Part shown: piece after piece, positions 1-7,142 of the stretch
How the letters are laid out: every line of letters starts with the position of its first letter
Numbering within the stretch: position 1 is the first letter of the stretch
Assembly (NCBI GenBank): GCA_008933495.1
Contig: WBUW01000038.1
Location: forward strand, 1-12,925
Length of the DNA stretch: 12,925 bases
From: Pseudorhodoplanes sp.
GTDB lineage: Bacteria; Pseudomonadota; Alphaproteobacteria; Rhizobiales; Xanthobacteraceae
Direction: 5' to 3'
Notes under the pieces: model-generated
The model's database searches: none
What the model was told of the DNA's origin: nothing
What the model saw: the letters and a program-made list of their open reading frames with translations, nothing else
Translations under genes and position numbers: made by a program

Positions 1-1013
1 CGCTGCGGCCGGGCGCGCGCGCCGCGATCGTCACGGACGAGAATGTGGCGCGCCGTCATCTCGCCGCCGCGCGCCAAGCGCTTGCCGCGGCCGGCGTTGA
101 GGCGGCGTCGGTGACGGTGCCTTCCGGCGAGGGTTCGAAGTCGATGGCGACGTTCGAGCGGGTTTGCGACGAATTGCTCGCCGCACGCATTGAGCGCAAC
201 GATCTGGTCATCGCACTCGGCGGCGGGGTGATCGGCGATCTGGCCGGCTTTGCCGCGTCGGCCGTGCGCCGCGGCCTCGATTTCATCCAGGTCCCGACGA
301 CGCTTCTGGCCCAGGTCGATTCCTCGGTCGGCGGTAAGACCGGCATCAATTCGCGCTACGGGAAAAATCTGATCGGCGCCTTCCATCAGCCGGTGCTGGT
401 GATTGCCGACACCGCCCTGCTCGACACCTTGCCGCCGCGGCAGTTCCGCGCCGGCTATGCCGAGGTGGCCAAATACGGGCTGCTCGGTGACGCCAATTTC
501 TTCACCTGGCTCGAAGCCAACTGGCAGGAGGTCTTTGCCGGCGGCGCCGCGCGCGAGCGGGCCATCGCCGTGAGTTGCCACAGCAAGGCCGAGATTGTCG
601 CGCGCGACGAACGGGAGGCCGGTGACCGCGCCTTGCTCAATCTCGGTCACACGTTCGGCCACGCACTCGAAGCTGCGGCCGGATTTTCCGACCGGCTGCT
701 GCACGGCGAGGCGGTGGCGATCGGGATGGCGCTGGCTTTCGAATTTTCGGCACGCGAGGGACTGTGCGCCGCGCAGGACGCCGCGCGCGTGATGCGGCAC
801 CTTGCCGCGGTCGGCCTGCCGTCGTCGATCGCGGACCTCGATCGGCGGCCCGACGCCGGCGAATTGATGGGTCTGATTGCGCAGGACAAGAAGGTCAAGC
901 GCGGTACACTGACCTTTATTCTCGTGCGCGGTATCGGGCAAAGCTTTGTCGCCGCCGACGTCGCCGCCGAACAGGTATGCGCCTTTCTGGAAGATAAAAT
1001 CGCCGGCTCATGA
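1..1013 (+). CDS. aroB: 3-dehydroquinate synthase, 5'-truncated by window edge
   Basis: AroB converts DAHP to 3-dehydroquinate, the second step of the cytoplasmic shikimate pathway, using NAD and a divalent metal. The frame is open from base 3 with no stop. The residues before the first possible start (GTG at 45), reading AAIVTDENV, already match the AroB N-terminal Rossmann region, so the gene begins outside the window and roughly 30-45 residues are missing. Visible signatures are GEGSKS, the glycine-rich GGGVIGDLAGF (about 218-250), PTTLLAQVDSSVGGKTG (about 296-346), the metal-site segment LGHTFGHALEA (about 642-674), HGEAVAIGM (about 702-728) and DKK near the C-terminus. The stop overlaps the next start as ATGA, so the two genes are probably translationally coupled. 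aroK is the usual upstream neighbour in this group but cannot be seen here. Confidence 0.97.
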   Translation, partial: LRPGARAAIVTDENVARRHLAAARQALAAAGVEAASVTVPSGEGSKSMATFERVCDELLAARIERNDLVIALGGGVIGDLAGFAASAVRRGLDFIQVPTTLLAQVDSSVGGKTGINSRYGKNLIGAFHQPVLVIADTALLDTLPPRQFRAGYAEVAKYGLLGDANFFTWLEANWQEVFAGGAARERAIAVSCHSKAEIVARDEREAGDRALLNLGHTFGHALEAAAGFSDRLLHGEAVAIGMALAFEFSAREGLCAAQDAARVMRHLAAVGLPSSIADLDRRPDAGELMGLIAQDKKVKRGTLTFILVRGIGQSFVAADVAAEQVCAFLEDKIAGS

Positions 1014-2305
1014 TCGCCCAGGACTGGATCGCCGTCGTCATTGTCGCCGTCTGTCTGCTGCTATCCGCTTTTTTCTCCGGCAGCGAAACGGCGCTGACCG
1101 CATCCTCGCGCGCGGCGATGGCGCGGATGGAGAAGCACGGCAATGCGCGCGCCCGGCTTGTCAATCGCCTCCTGGCCTCACGCGAACGTCTGCTCGGCGC
1201 GATCCTGTTCAGCAACAACGCGGTCAATATCACAGCATCCACACTTGCGGCCGGCATCATGCTGTCGGTGTTCGGCGACGTCGGCATTCTGTATGCGACC
1301 ATCGCCATGACGCTGATCGTGGTCGTATTTGCCGAAATCCTGCCGAAAACGGTGGCGTTTCACGCTCCCGACCGGGTCGCGCTGGCGGTCGCCCGCCCGA
1401 TGACGATTGTCGTTGCGCTGTTCGGACCATTGCTGATCGCGATCGAGGCGTGCGTGCACCGCCTGCTGCGCCTGTTGGGATTCAGGGTCGGTGAAAACCA
1501 GTCGGTGCTTTCGCCGCGCGAAGAGTTGCGCGGCGCCGTCGATCTGCTTCACAAGGAGGGCGGCGTCGAAAAGGCGGACCGCGACATGTTCGGCGGCGTC
1601 CTCGACCTGCGCGAACTGGAAGTCTCGGACGTGATGATCCATCGCACCGAGATGGTCACGGTCAATGCCGACGATCCGCCGGCGGATATCGTCAATGCCG
1701 TCCTGGCGGCACCGGTCACGCGCGTGCCGCTCTGGCGCGAAAAGCCGGAAAATATCATCGGCATGCTGCACGCGAAGGACCTGCTGCGCGCATTGCAGGC
1801 GGTGGGCGGGGATGCGGCCAAGGTCGATATCGGAGCGATCATGACGCCGCCCTGGTTCGTGCCGGATACGACGCCGCTCTCCGAGCAACTCAAGGCGTTC
1901 CGCCGGCGCAAGACCCATTTTGCGCTCGTGGTCGACGAGTACGGCGAAGTGATGGGGTTGGTGACGCTCGAGGACATCATCGAGGAAATCGTCGGCGACA
2001 TCAGTGACGAGCACGATGTGGATATTCCCGGCGTGCGTCCGCAGCTCGACGGGTCGTTTCATGTCGACGGATCGGTGCCCATTCGCGATCTCAACCGTGC
2101 GATGGACTGGAATCTGCCGGATGAGTATGCCACGACGATTGCCGGCCTCGTGATTCATGAAGCGCGCTCAATCCCGGAGATTGGGCAGAGCTTCACCTTC
2201 CACGGCTTCCGGTTCCGGGTGCTCAAGAAGACGCGCAATCGCATCACCGGCCTGCGCATCACGGCGCTCGATCGCCGGCCGCGTCCGCCGGCCGAACCGC
2301 GCTGA
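1010..2305 (+). CDS. HlyC/CorC (CNNM/DUF21-CBS) family membrane protein
   Basis: This is a 431-residue inner-membrane protein of the CNNM/CorC family, associated with magnesium or cobalt export or homeostasis. The old label 'hemolysin' is misleading. A DUF21 membrane domain fills the N-terminal third, with hydrophobic segments at about 5-30, 63-88, 92-115 and 123-155, and includes the family motif FFSGSETAL. A CBS pair follows (about 205-265 and 275-335; second repeat contains VVDEYGEVMGLVTLEDIIEEIVG). A C-terminal CorC_HlyC transporter-associated domain ends it (about 345-420, DEYATTIAGLV). The length is normal. The ATG overlaps the aroB stop by 4 bp, which fixes the start and suggests cotranscription. 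The transported ion cannot be read from sequence; a partner for BolA or cobalamin genes is not implied. Confidence 0.95.
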   Translation: MIAQDWIAVVIVAVCLLLSAFFSGSETALTASSRAAMARMEKHGNARARLVNRLLASRERLLGAILFSNNAVNITASTLAAGIMLSVFGDVGILYATIAMTLIVVVFAEILPKTVAFHAPDRVALAVARPMTIVVALFGPLLIAIEACVHRLLRLLGFRVGENQSVLSPREELRGAVDLLHKEGGVEKADRDMFGGVLDLRELEVSDVMIHRTEMVTVNADDPPADIVNAVLAAPVTRVPLWREKPENIIGMLHAKDLLRALQAVGGDAAKVDIGAIMTPPWFVPDTTPLSEQLKAFRRRKTHFALVVDEYGEVMGLVTLEDIIEEIVGDISDEHDVDIPGVRPQLDGSFHVDGSVPIRDLNRAMDWNLPDEYATTIAGLVIHEARSIPEIGQSFTFHGFRFRVLKKTRNRITGLRITALDRRPRPPAEPR

Positions 2306-2343
2306 AGCGGCCGCAGTCGCGCCGCGCGTCGGGATCGCCGGCG

Positions 2344-2628
2344 TTAGTTTGTCGTCGCGGCCGGCTCCCCCGGAGCGGAGGCATGGATGGCCAATGCGTG
2401 CACGTCGCCCGCCAGTTCGTCCGCCAGCGCCTGGTTGACCATGCGATGGCGGACGAGGCGCGACTTGCCGCGGAAGGATTCGGACACGATATAGACCCGG
2501 AAATGGGTCTGGCCGCCCGGCCGGTGGCCGGCATGACCCTCGTGCAAGTGCGATTCGTCGTGCACGGACAGGCTTGTCGGGGTGAAAGCAGCCGTCAACT
2601 TTTCTGTGATGATGTCTTTCATTCGCAT
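2344..2628 (-). CDS. bolA: BolA family protein
   Basis: This is a 94-residue BolA-like protein. The family forms [2Fe-2S] complexes with monothiol glutaredoxins and affects iron sensing, stress response and morphology. Visible family features are the histidine-rich DESHLHEGHAGH, then THFRVYIVS, the signature F-G-K-S-R-x-x-RHRMVN, and the C-terminal VHALAIHA. A second in-frame ATG two codons later (2622) gives MKDIITEKL, which looks like a more typical BolA N-terminus; either start is possible. No clear Shine-Dalgarno sequence precedes either ATG. The gene is divergent from the J-domain gene, with a 118-bp shared upstream region, and convergent with the CBS protein gene, separated by 38 bp holding no obvious terminator. 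It is the alphaproteobacterial BolA that usually sits beside this J-domain gene. Confidence 0.95.
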   Translation of the reverse strand: MRMKDIITEKLTAAFTPTSLSVHDESHLHEGHAGHRPGGQTHFRVYIVSESFRGKSRLVRHRMVNQALADELAGDVHALAIHASAPGEPAATTN

Positions 2629-2637
2629 GGCTAAACG

Positions 2638-2665
2638 GTTATCGGCTGGCCGGCCGTGCCGTCAA
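2638..2665 (-). promoter_or_regulatory. Candidate bolA promoter
   Basis: Read on the minus strand, TTGACG (2665-2660), a 16-bp spacer and GATAAC (2643-2638) resemble a sigma-70 promoter. Predicted initiation would fall within a few bases of the bolA ATG. A perfect TTGACA also lies further upstream on the minus strand (2706-2701), but the hexamer 17 bp after it (ATTGAG) is poor. Confidence 0.35.
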
Positions 2666-2709
2666 CCGCCGCGTGTCCTCAATCCTGGTGCGAACCGTTT
2701 TGTCAAGCC

Positions 2710-2739
2710 TTGAAGGTGGCGGCGCGAAGTCCGCATAAT
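2710..2739 (+). promoter_or_regulatory. Candidate promoter of the J-domain gene
   Basis: TTGAAG (2710-2715), an 18-bp spacer and CATAAT (2734-2739) fit a sigma-70 promoter. The -10 ends seven bases before the ATG, so initiation would be at or next to the start codon. It lies back-to-back with the minus-strand TTGACA at 2706-2701. Confidence 0.4.
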
Positions 2740-2746
2740 CGAACGC

Positions 2747-3358
2747 ATGAAATTCGACTCGCCCCTTTTCGACCGCATCCGCGTCAAGCCGCAGCAGGAC
2801 CGGCGCGCGCGCAAGGCGGAGCCCGCCTGTGAATGGCCGGGCTGCCAGCAGGCCGGCGGCCACCGCGCGCCCAAGGGTCGCGGCCGCGAGCGCGAGCATT
2901 GGAACTACTGCCTCGATCATGTGCGCGAGTACAACCAGTCGTACAATTTTTTCGAGGGCATGAGCGACGACGCGGTCCGCAAGTACCAGGAGGACGCGAT
3001 CACCGGCCACCGCCCGACCTGGCGCATGGGGACCGGCAAATACGACGATCCCAACCGGTTCTATGTCGACGGCGCCGTCGATCCGTTCGCCATGTTCCGC
3101 GAACTGGGCGGCCACGGCCGGCCCGACCCGGCGGGTCCCGCCAAGCCGGAGGGGCGCACGATCCGCAATGCGGAGCGCAAGGCATTCCACACGCTGGGGC
3201 TTGAATTGAGCGCCTCGCGTGCCGAGATCAAGGCAAAATTCCACGATCTCGTGAAGCGTCATCACCCTGACGCCAATGGCGGCGACCGTTCGACCGAGGA
3301 CCGGCTGGTCGAGGTCATCCAAGCCTATAATTATTTGAAATCGGTGGGATTTTGCTGA
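2747..3358 (+). CDS. C-terminal J-domain protein (DnaJ-like co-chaperone)
   Basis: This is a 203-residue protein with a J domain at its C-terminus (about 146-201) carrying the diagnostic HPD tripeptide (173-175) that stimulates DnaK ATPase. It lacks the G/F region, zinc-finger repeats and peptide-binding domains of true DnaJ, so it is a specialised J protein. The N-terminal half holds C28-x4-C33, C55 and H58 (C-x2-H), which could bind zinc; that is inference. The middle contains conserved-looking aromatic motifs (YNQSYNFFEGMSDD, then GHRPTWRMG). This family regularly lies between bolA and cobS in Hyphomicrobiales. The start ATG is supported by an adjacent candidate promoter, although there is no Shine-Dalgarno sequence. 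Client and exact role are unknown. Confidence 0.9.
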   Translation: MKFDSPLFDRIRVKPQQDRRARKAEPACEWPGCQQAGGHRAPKGRGREREHWNYCLDHVREYNQSYNFFEGMSDDAVRKYQEDAITGHRPTWRMGTGKYDDPNRFYVDGAVDPFAMFRELGGHGRPDPAGPAKPEGRTIRNAERKAFHTLGLELSASRAEIKAKFHDLVKRHHPDANGGDRSTEDRLVEVIQAYNYLKSVGFC

Positions 3359-3371
3359 TTCACCGGAGGCC

Positions 3372-3482
3372 ATGCCGCGGGTTTATTCCGGGCCTGCATA
3401 TCTGGTAGGTTGGCTGCAATATCCGTTTTCCGTAAAGAACAGGCGGCGCTCCGGCTTGGCTGGGGCCACGGAGCAACAATGA
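3372..3482 (+). CDS. Possible 36-codon leader ORF ahead of cobS (speculative)
   Basis: An ATG preceded by GGAGG (3365-3369, only 2 bp spacing) opens a 36-codon frame whose TGA overlaps the cobS ATG as ATGA. The peptide starts MPRVYSGPAYLVGW and has an Arg triplet. Codon choice (Tyr TAT, CAA, GTA, AGG) is unlike the strongly GC3-biased neighbours. I recognise no family. It may be chance, since the 120-bp gap between the J-domain gene and cobS is otherwise non-coding and shows no cobalamin riboswitch core. Confidence 0.15.
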   Translation: MPRVYSGPAYLVGWLQYPFSVKNRRRSGLAGATEQQ

Positions 3483-4465
3483 CGACCGCGACAGAAGAAA
3501 TCTCGGGCCTTCCCGACATGAAAGTGTCGGTGCGCCAGGTATTCGGCATCGACAGCGACATGGAAGTGCCGGCGTTTTCAGAAACCGACCCCCATGTCCC
3601 CGACCTCGATCCGGACTATCTGTTCGACCGCCCGACCACACTCGCCATCCTGGCCGGATTTGCGCGCAACCGGCGGGTCATGGTGACGGGCTATCACGGC
3701 ACCGGCAAATCGACCCATATCGAGCAGGTCGCCGCGCGGCTCAATTGGCCGTGCGTGCGCGTCAATCTCGACAGCCATATCAGCCGCGTCGACCTGATCG
3801 GCAAGGATGCGATCGTGATCCGTGACGGCATGCAGGTCACCGAGTTCCGCGACGGCATGCTGCCCTGGGCGCTGCAGAACAATATTGCGCTGTGCTTCGA
3901 CGAATATGATGCCGGCCGGCCGGACGTGATGTTCGTCATCCAGCGCGTGCTGGAAACCTCGGGCCGGCTGACGCTGCTGGACCAGAACAAGGTCATCAAG
4001 CCGCATCCGGCTTTCCGGCTGTTTGCGACCGCCAATACGGTCGGCCTCGGCGATACCTCCGGGCTCTATCACGGCACGCAACAGATCAACCAGGGCCAGA
4101 TGGACCGCTGGTCGATCGTGACCACGCTGAATTATCTGCCGCACGACAAGGAGGTCGAGATCGTGCTCGCCAAGGCGAAGCACTACCGGACCGCGGAGGG
4201 CCGCGACATCGTCAGCAAGATGGTGCGCGTTGCCGATCTCACCCGCAATGCGTTCATGAATGGCGACCTGTCCACGGTCATGAGCCCGCGCACGGTGATT
4301 ACCTGGGCCGAAAATGCCGATATTTTCGCCGATATCGGATTTGCCTTCCGCGTCACCTTCGTCAACAAGTGCGACGAATTGGAACGTCCGATCGTCGCCG
4401 AATTCTATCAGCGCTGCTTCGGCGTCGAGCTGCCCGAATCCACGGTCAATGTCGCTTTGACCTGA
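3479..4465 (+). CDS. cobS: Cobaltochelatase subunit CobS (AAA+ ATPase)
   Basis: CobS is the MoxR-like AAA+ subunit of the CobNST cobaltochelatase, which inserts Co2+ into hydrogenobyrinic acid a,c-diamide in aerobic cobalamin synthesis. The 328-residue length is normal. The N-terminal CobS segment (about 12-45, with FGIDSDMEVPAFSE) precedes the AAA+ core. That core has Walker A G-x-x-G-x-G-K-S at 71-78 (GYHGTGKST), Walker B CFDEYD near 139-144, and the sensor region FRLFATANTVGLGDTSGLY. I chose the ATG at 3479 because GGAG lies about 7 bases upstream and the product then begins MTTATEEISGLP, as expected. A longer frame from TTG at 3410 adds 23 residues unlike the family. cobT follows two genes later; CobN is not in the window. 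Confidence 0.97.
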   Translation: MTTATEEISGLPDMKVSVRQVFGIDSDMEVPAFSETDPHVPDLDPDYLFDRPTTLAILAGFARNRRVMVTGYHGTGKSTHIEQVAARLNWPCVRVNLDSHISRVDLIGKDAIVIRDGMQVTEFRDGMLPWALQNNIALCFDEYDAGRPDVMFVIQRVLETSGRLTLLDQNKVIKPHPAFRLFATANTVGLGDTSGLYHGTQQINQGQMDRWSIVTTLNYLPHDKEVEIVLAKAKHYRTAEGRDIVSKMVRVADLTRNAFMNGDLSTVMSPRTVITWAENADIFADIGFAFRVTFVNKCDELERPIVAEFYQRCFGVELPESTVNVALT

Positions 4466-4544
4466 TCGACGCAGCGGGCGTTCCCGGAGCGATGCGCGTG
4501 GCGCCGCAAACGCGCGGGCGTTGCGGCCAGGCGGGTGCCATTGG

Positions 4545-5219
4545 ATGACCTATATTGTCCGCACATTGCTGGCCGGCCTGCTGGTTCTGCTGCCGCTCGC
4601 AATCACGGTCATCCTGGTCGTGTGGCTCGGCGCCTTCGTCCTCGCCTATCTCGGCCCGAACAGCGCGTTCGGACAGTTTCTGACCGTGCTCGGGCTCGGC
4701 CTGTCGGCGTCGGAATGGGTCGCCTACCTGATCGGGATCGCGATCCTTCTGTTCGTGATCTACGTAATGGGCCTGGTCGTGGAATCGCGCATGCGCAGCC
4801 AGTTCTCGGCGCTGCTCGACTCGGTCGTCCGGCGCATTCCGTTCGTGCGCAACATCTATGACCTCAGCAAGCGTTTCGTCGACGTGGTCGATTACAAGGA
4901 TCGCGACGGATTGCGCGGCATGAGCCCAGTCTGGTGCCATTTCGGCGGCAAGGGCGGCGCGGCGGTGCTCGCGCTCTTGCCGAACCGCGAGCCGGTGATG
5001 CTCAGCGGCGCGCCCTACCATGCGATCCTCGTGCCGTCGGCGCCGGTGCCGGTCGGCGGCGGCCTGGTCTATGTTCCCTCCGGCTGGATTGAGCCGGCCG
5101 ATATCGGCGTCGAGGGCTTGATGAGCGTCTATGTGTCGATGGGGGTAGCGCCGCCGCGTCCGGCCGCGGCCGCCGGCAAGGGGCAGAATGCCTTGCCTCC
5201 GCACGCGACCGTCCGATAA
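4545..5219 (+). CDS. DUF502 family inner-membrane protein
   Basis: This is a 224-residue protein of the DUF502 family, whose function is unknown. Two hydrophobic segments (about 8-36 and 58-79) flank a short loop and anchor it in the inner membrane. The family block RRIPFVRNIYDLSKRF (about 96-111) follows. A C-terminal domain contains the typical VPSAPVPVGGGLVYVPSGWIEP-like segment and ends in an Ala/Pro-rich tail. The ATG at 4545 is preceded by a purine-rich GGCGGG. An upstream TTG (4521) adds only eight atypical residues. The gene lies 79 bp after cobS and 21 bp before cobT, so it is very probably cotranscribed with the cobaltochelatase genes, but no biochemical link to cobalamin is known to me. 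Confidence 0.88.
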   Translation: MTYIVRTLLAGLLVLLPLAITVILVVWLGAFVLAYLGPNSAFGQFLTVLGLGLSASEWVAYLIGIAILLFVIYVMGLVVESRMRSQFSALLDSVVRRIPFVRNIYDLSKRFVDVVDYKDRDGLRGMSPVWCHFGGKGGAAVLALLPNREPVMLSGAPYHAILVPSAPVPVGGGLVYVPSGWIEPADIGVEGLMSVYVSMGVAPPRPAAAAGKGQNALPPHATVR

Positions 5220-5240
5220 TCGCCGAAGTGCGCCGAAGCC

Positions 5241-7142
5241 ATGACCTCGAATATCAAACCCAAATCATCCCCCCGCGAGGCTCCGAACGAGCCTTTCAAG
5301 CGCGCCGTTACCGGCTGCCTGCGTGCGCTGGCCAAGAAGCCCGAGCTTGAAGTCACCTATGCCGCCGAGCGGCCGGGCCTCGCCGGCGGCAAGGTCCGGC
5401 TGCCGGAGCCTTCGCGCAAGCTCACGCCGCAAGACGCGGCGATCGTGCGTGGCCATGCCGATGCGATGGCGCTGCGCCTCGCCTGTCACGATCCGGCGGT
5501 GCATCGCAAGCTCGTCCCCGGCGGCCAGCTGGCGCGCGCGGTGTTCGAAGCGGTCGAACAGGCCCGCGTCGAAGCGATCGGCGCCCGCCGCATGACCGGC
5601 GTGGCCGGCAACCTGTCGGCCATGCTCGACGACAAGTTCCACCGCGGCAAGTTCGACGACATCACCGACCGGGCGGATGCGCCGATCGAGGAAGCGATCG
5701 CCATGATGGTGCGCGAACGGCTCACCGGCCGGACGCCGCCGCCGGCCGCCAAAAAGCTCGTCGACCTCTGGCGTCCGGTGATCGAGGAAAAGGCCGGGCG
5801 CGGCCTCGATCGGCTCGAATACCTGATCGAGGATCAGCGGCGGTTTGGCGACGCGATTCACGATCTGCTCGACGCGCTCGACATGGGCGAAGAGCGCAGC
5901 GCCGAAACCGACGAGGAAGACGAGTCCGAAGAGGGCGACGAGGAGCAGAACCAGAACGAATCCGGCGATCAGGGCGACGCCGAGGAAGGCGACGAATTGC
6001 AGCGCTTGAGCCTGGAAGAGGTCGAGGGCGCCGACGACCAGATGCAGGAGGCGGCGGCCGAGGCGCTCGAAGCGCCGTCGACCGAGATGGCTGAGGATGC
6101 CGATCTGGGCGATTCGGAAACCCCTTCCGAGCCGTGGCGTCCGCGCGCCGGCGCGCTCGAACAGCGCGGACCCGATTACGGCGCCTTTATCGCGAAATTT
6201 GACGAGGAGATCGCGGCCGAGGACCTGTGCGAGCCCGAAGAGCTGGACCGGCTGCGCGGCTATCTCGACAAGCAGCTTTCCCATCTGCAGGGCGTGGTCG
6301 CGCGGCTGGCCAACCGCCTGCAACGCCGTCTGATGGCGCAGCAGAGCCGCGCCTGGGAGTTCGATCTCGAAGAGGGCATGCTCGACCCGGCGCGGCTGTC
6401 GCGCATCATCGTGGATCCGATGCATCCGCTCTCGTTCAAGCGCGAGAAGGACACCAATTTCCGCGACACCGTGGTGACGCTCCTGCTCGACAATTCCGGT
6501 TCGATGCGCGGGCGGCCGATCACGGTGGCCGCGACCTGCGCCGACATTCTCGCGCGCACGCTTGAGCGCTGCGGCGTGAAAGTCGAGATTCTCGGATTCA
6601 CCACCCGCGCCTGGAAGGGCGGACAGTCGCGCGAGGCCTGGCTCGCGGCCGGCAAGCCGCCCAATCCCGGCCGGCTCAACGATCTTCGCCACATCATCTA
6701 CAAGGCGGCGGATGCGCCCTGGCGGCGCGCGCGCAAGAATCTCGGCCTGATGATGCGCGAGGGCCTGCTGAAGGAAAACATCGACGGCGAGGCGCTGAGC
6801 TGGGCCTACCGGCGGCTGCAGGCGCGCACCGAGCAGCGGCGCATCCTGATGATGATTTCGGACGGCGCGCCGGTCGACGATTCGACGCTCTCGGTTAATC
6901 CGGGGAATTATCTGGAGCGCCATCTGCGCTGGGTGATCGAGGAAATCGAGACCCGCTCTCCGATCGAGCTGATTGCGATCGGCATCGGCCATGACGTGAC
7001 GCGCTATTACCGCCGCGCCGTGACGATTGTGGACGCCGAAGAACTCGGCGGCGCGATGACCGAGAAGCTTGCCGAATTGTTCGAGGAACATGCCGCCTTG
7101 CCGGAACCGCAGCGCATCGGACGGCGGAGATTGCACGCTTGA
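5241..7142 (+). CDS. cobT: Cobaltochelatase subunit CobT
   Basis: CobT (633 residues, normal for the family) partners with CobS to form the ATP-dependent chaperone-like complex that drives cobalt insertion by CobN. The N-terminal region (about 15-215) is the CobT-specific domain. A strongly acidic, low-complexity linker follows (about 215-300, rich in Glu and Asp). The C-terminal half carries a VWA domain with the MIDAS motif D-x-S-x-S at 417-421 (DNSGSM) and a later SDGAP near 540-544, which together coordinate a divalent metal. The ATG start gives the expected MTSNIKPKSSPREAPNEPFK. The 21-bp distance from the DUF502 gene and the TTGA overlap with the next gene indicate one operon. Confidence 0.97.
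   Translation: MTSNIKPKSSPREAPNEPFKRAVTGCLRALAKKPELEVTYAAERPGLAGGKVRLPEPSRKLTPQDAAIVRGHADAMALRLACHDPAVHRKLVPGGQLARAVFEAVEQARVEAIGARRMTGVAGNLSAMLDDKFHRGKFDDITDRADAPIEEAIAMMVRERLTGRTPPPAAKKLVDLWRPVIEEKAGRGLDRLEYLIEDQRRFGDAIHDLLDALDMGEERSAETDEEDESEEGDEEQNQNESGDQGDAEEGDELQRLSLEEVEGADDQMQEAAAEALEAPSTEMAEDADLGDSETPSEPWRPRAGALEQRGPDYGAFIAKFDEEIAAEDLCEPEELDRLRGYLDKQLSHLQGVVARLANRLQRRLMAQQSRAWEFDLEEGMLDPARLSRIIVDPMHPLSFKREKDTNFRDTVVTLLLDNSGSMRGRPITVAATCADILARTLERCGVKVEILGFTTRAWKGGQSREAWLAAGKPPNPGRLNDLRHIIYKAADAPWRRARKNLGLMMREGLLKENIDGEALSWAYRRLQARTEQRRILMMISDGAPVDDSTLSVNPGNYLERHLRWVIEEIETRSPIELIAIGIGHDVTRYYRRAVTIVDAEELGGAMTEKLAELFEEHAALPEPQRIGRRRLHA

Noticed and set aside
1178..2158. A 326-codon antisense frame within the CBS protein gene
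   Set aside because: Shadow of a well-supported gene; His/Arg/Asp-rich, no family resemblance.
3359..3478. Cobalamin riboswitch upstream of cobS
   Set aside because: The gap is only 120 bp. GCCACGG near the end slightly resembles part of the conserved core, but I see no B12 box or multi-helix layout.
5265..7136. A 623-codon open frame antisense to cobT
   Set aside because: It mirrors cobT almost end to end, has no recognisable family and is the expected by-product of GC-biased third positions on the coding strand.
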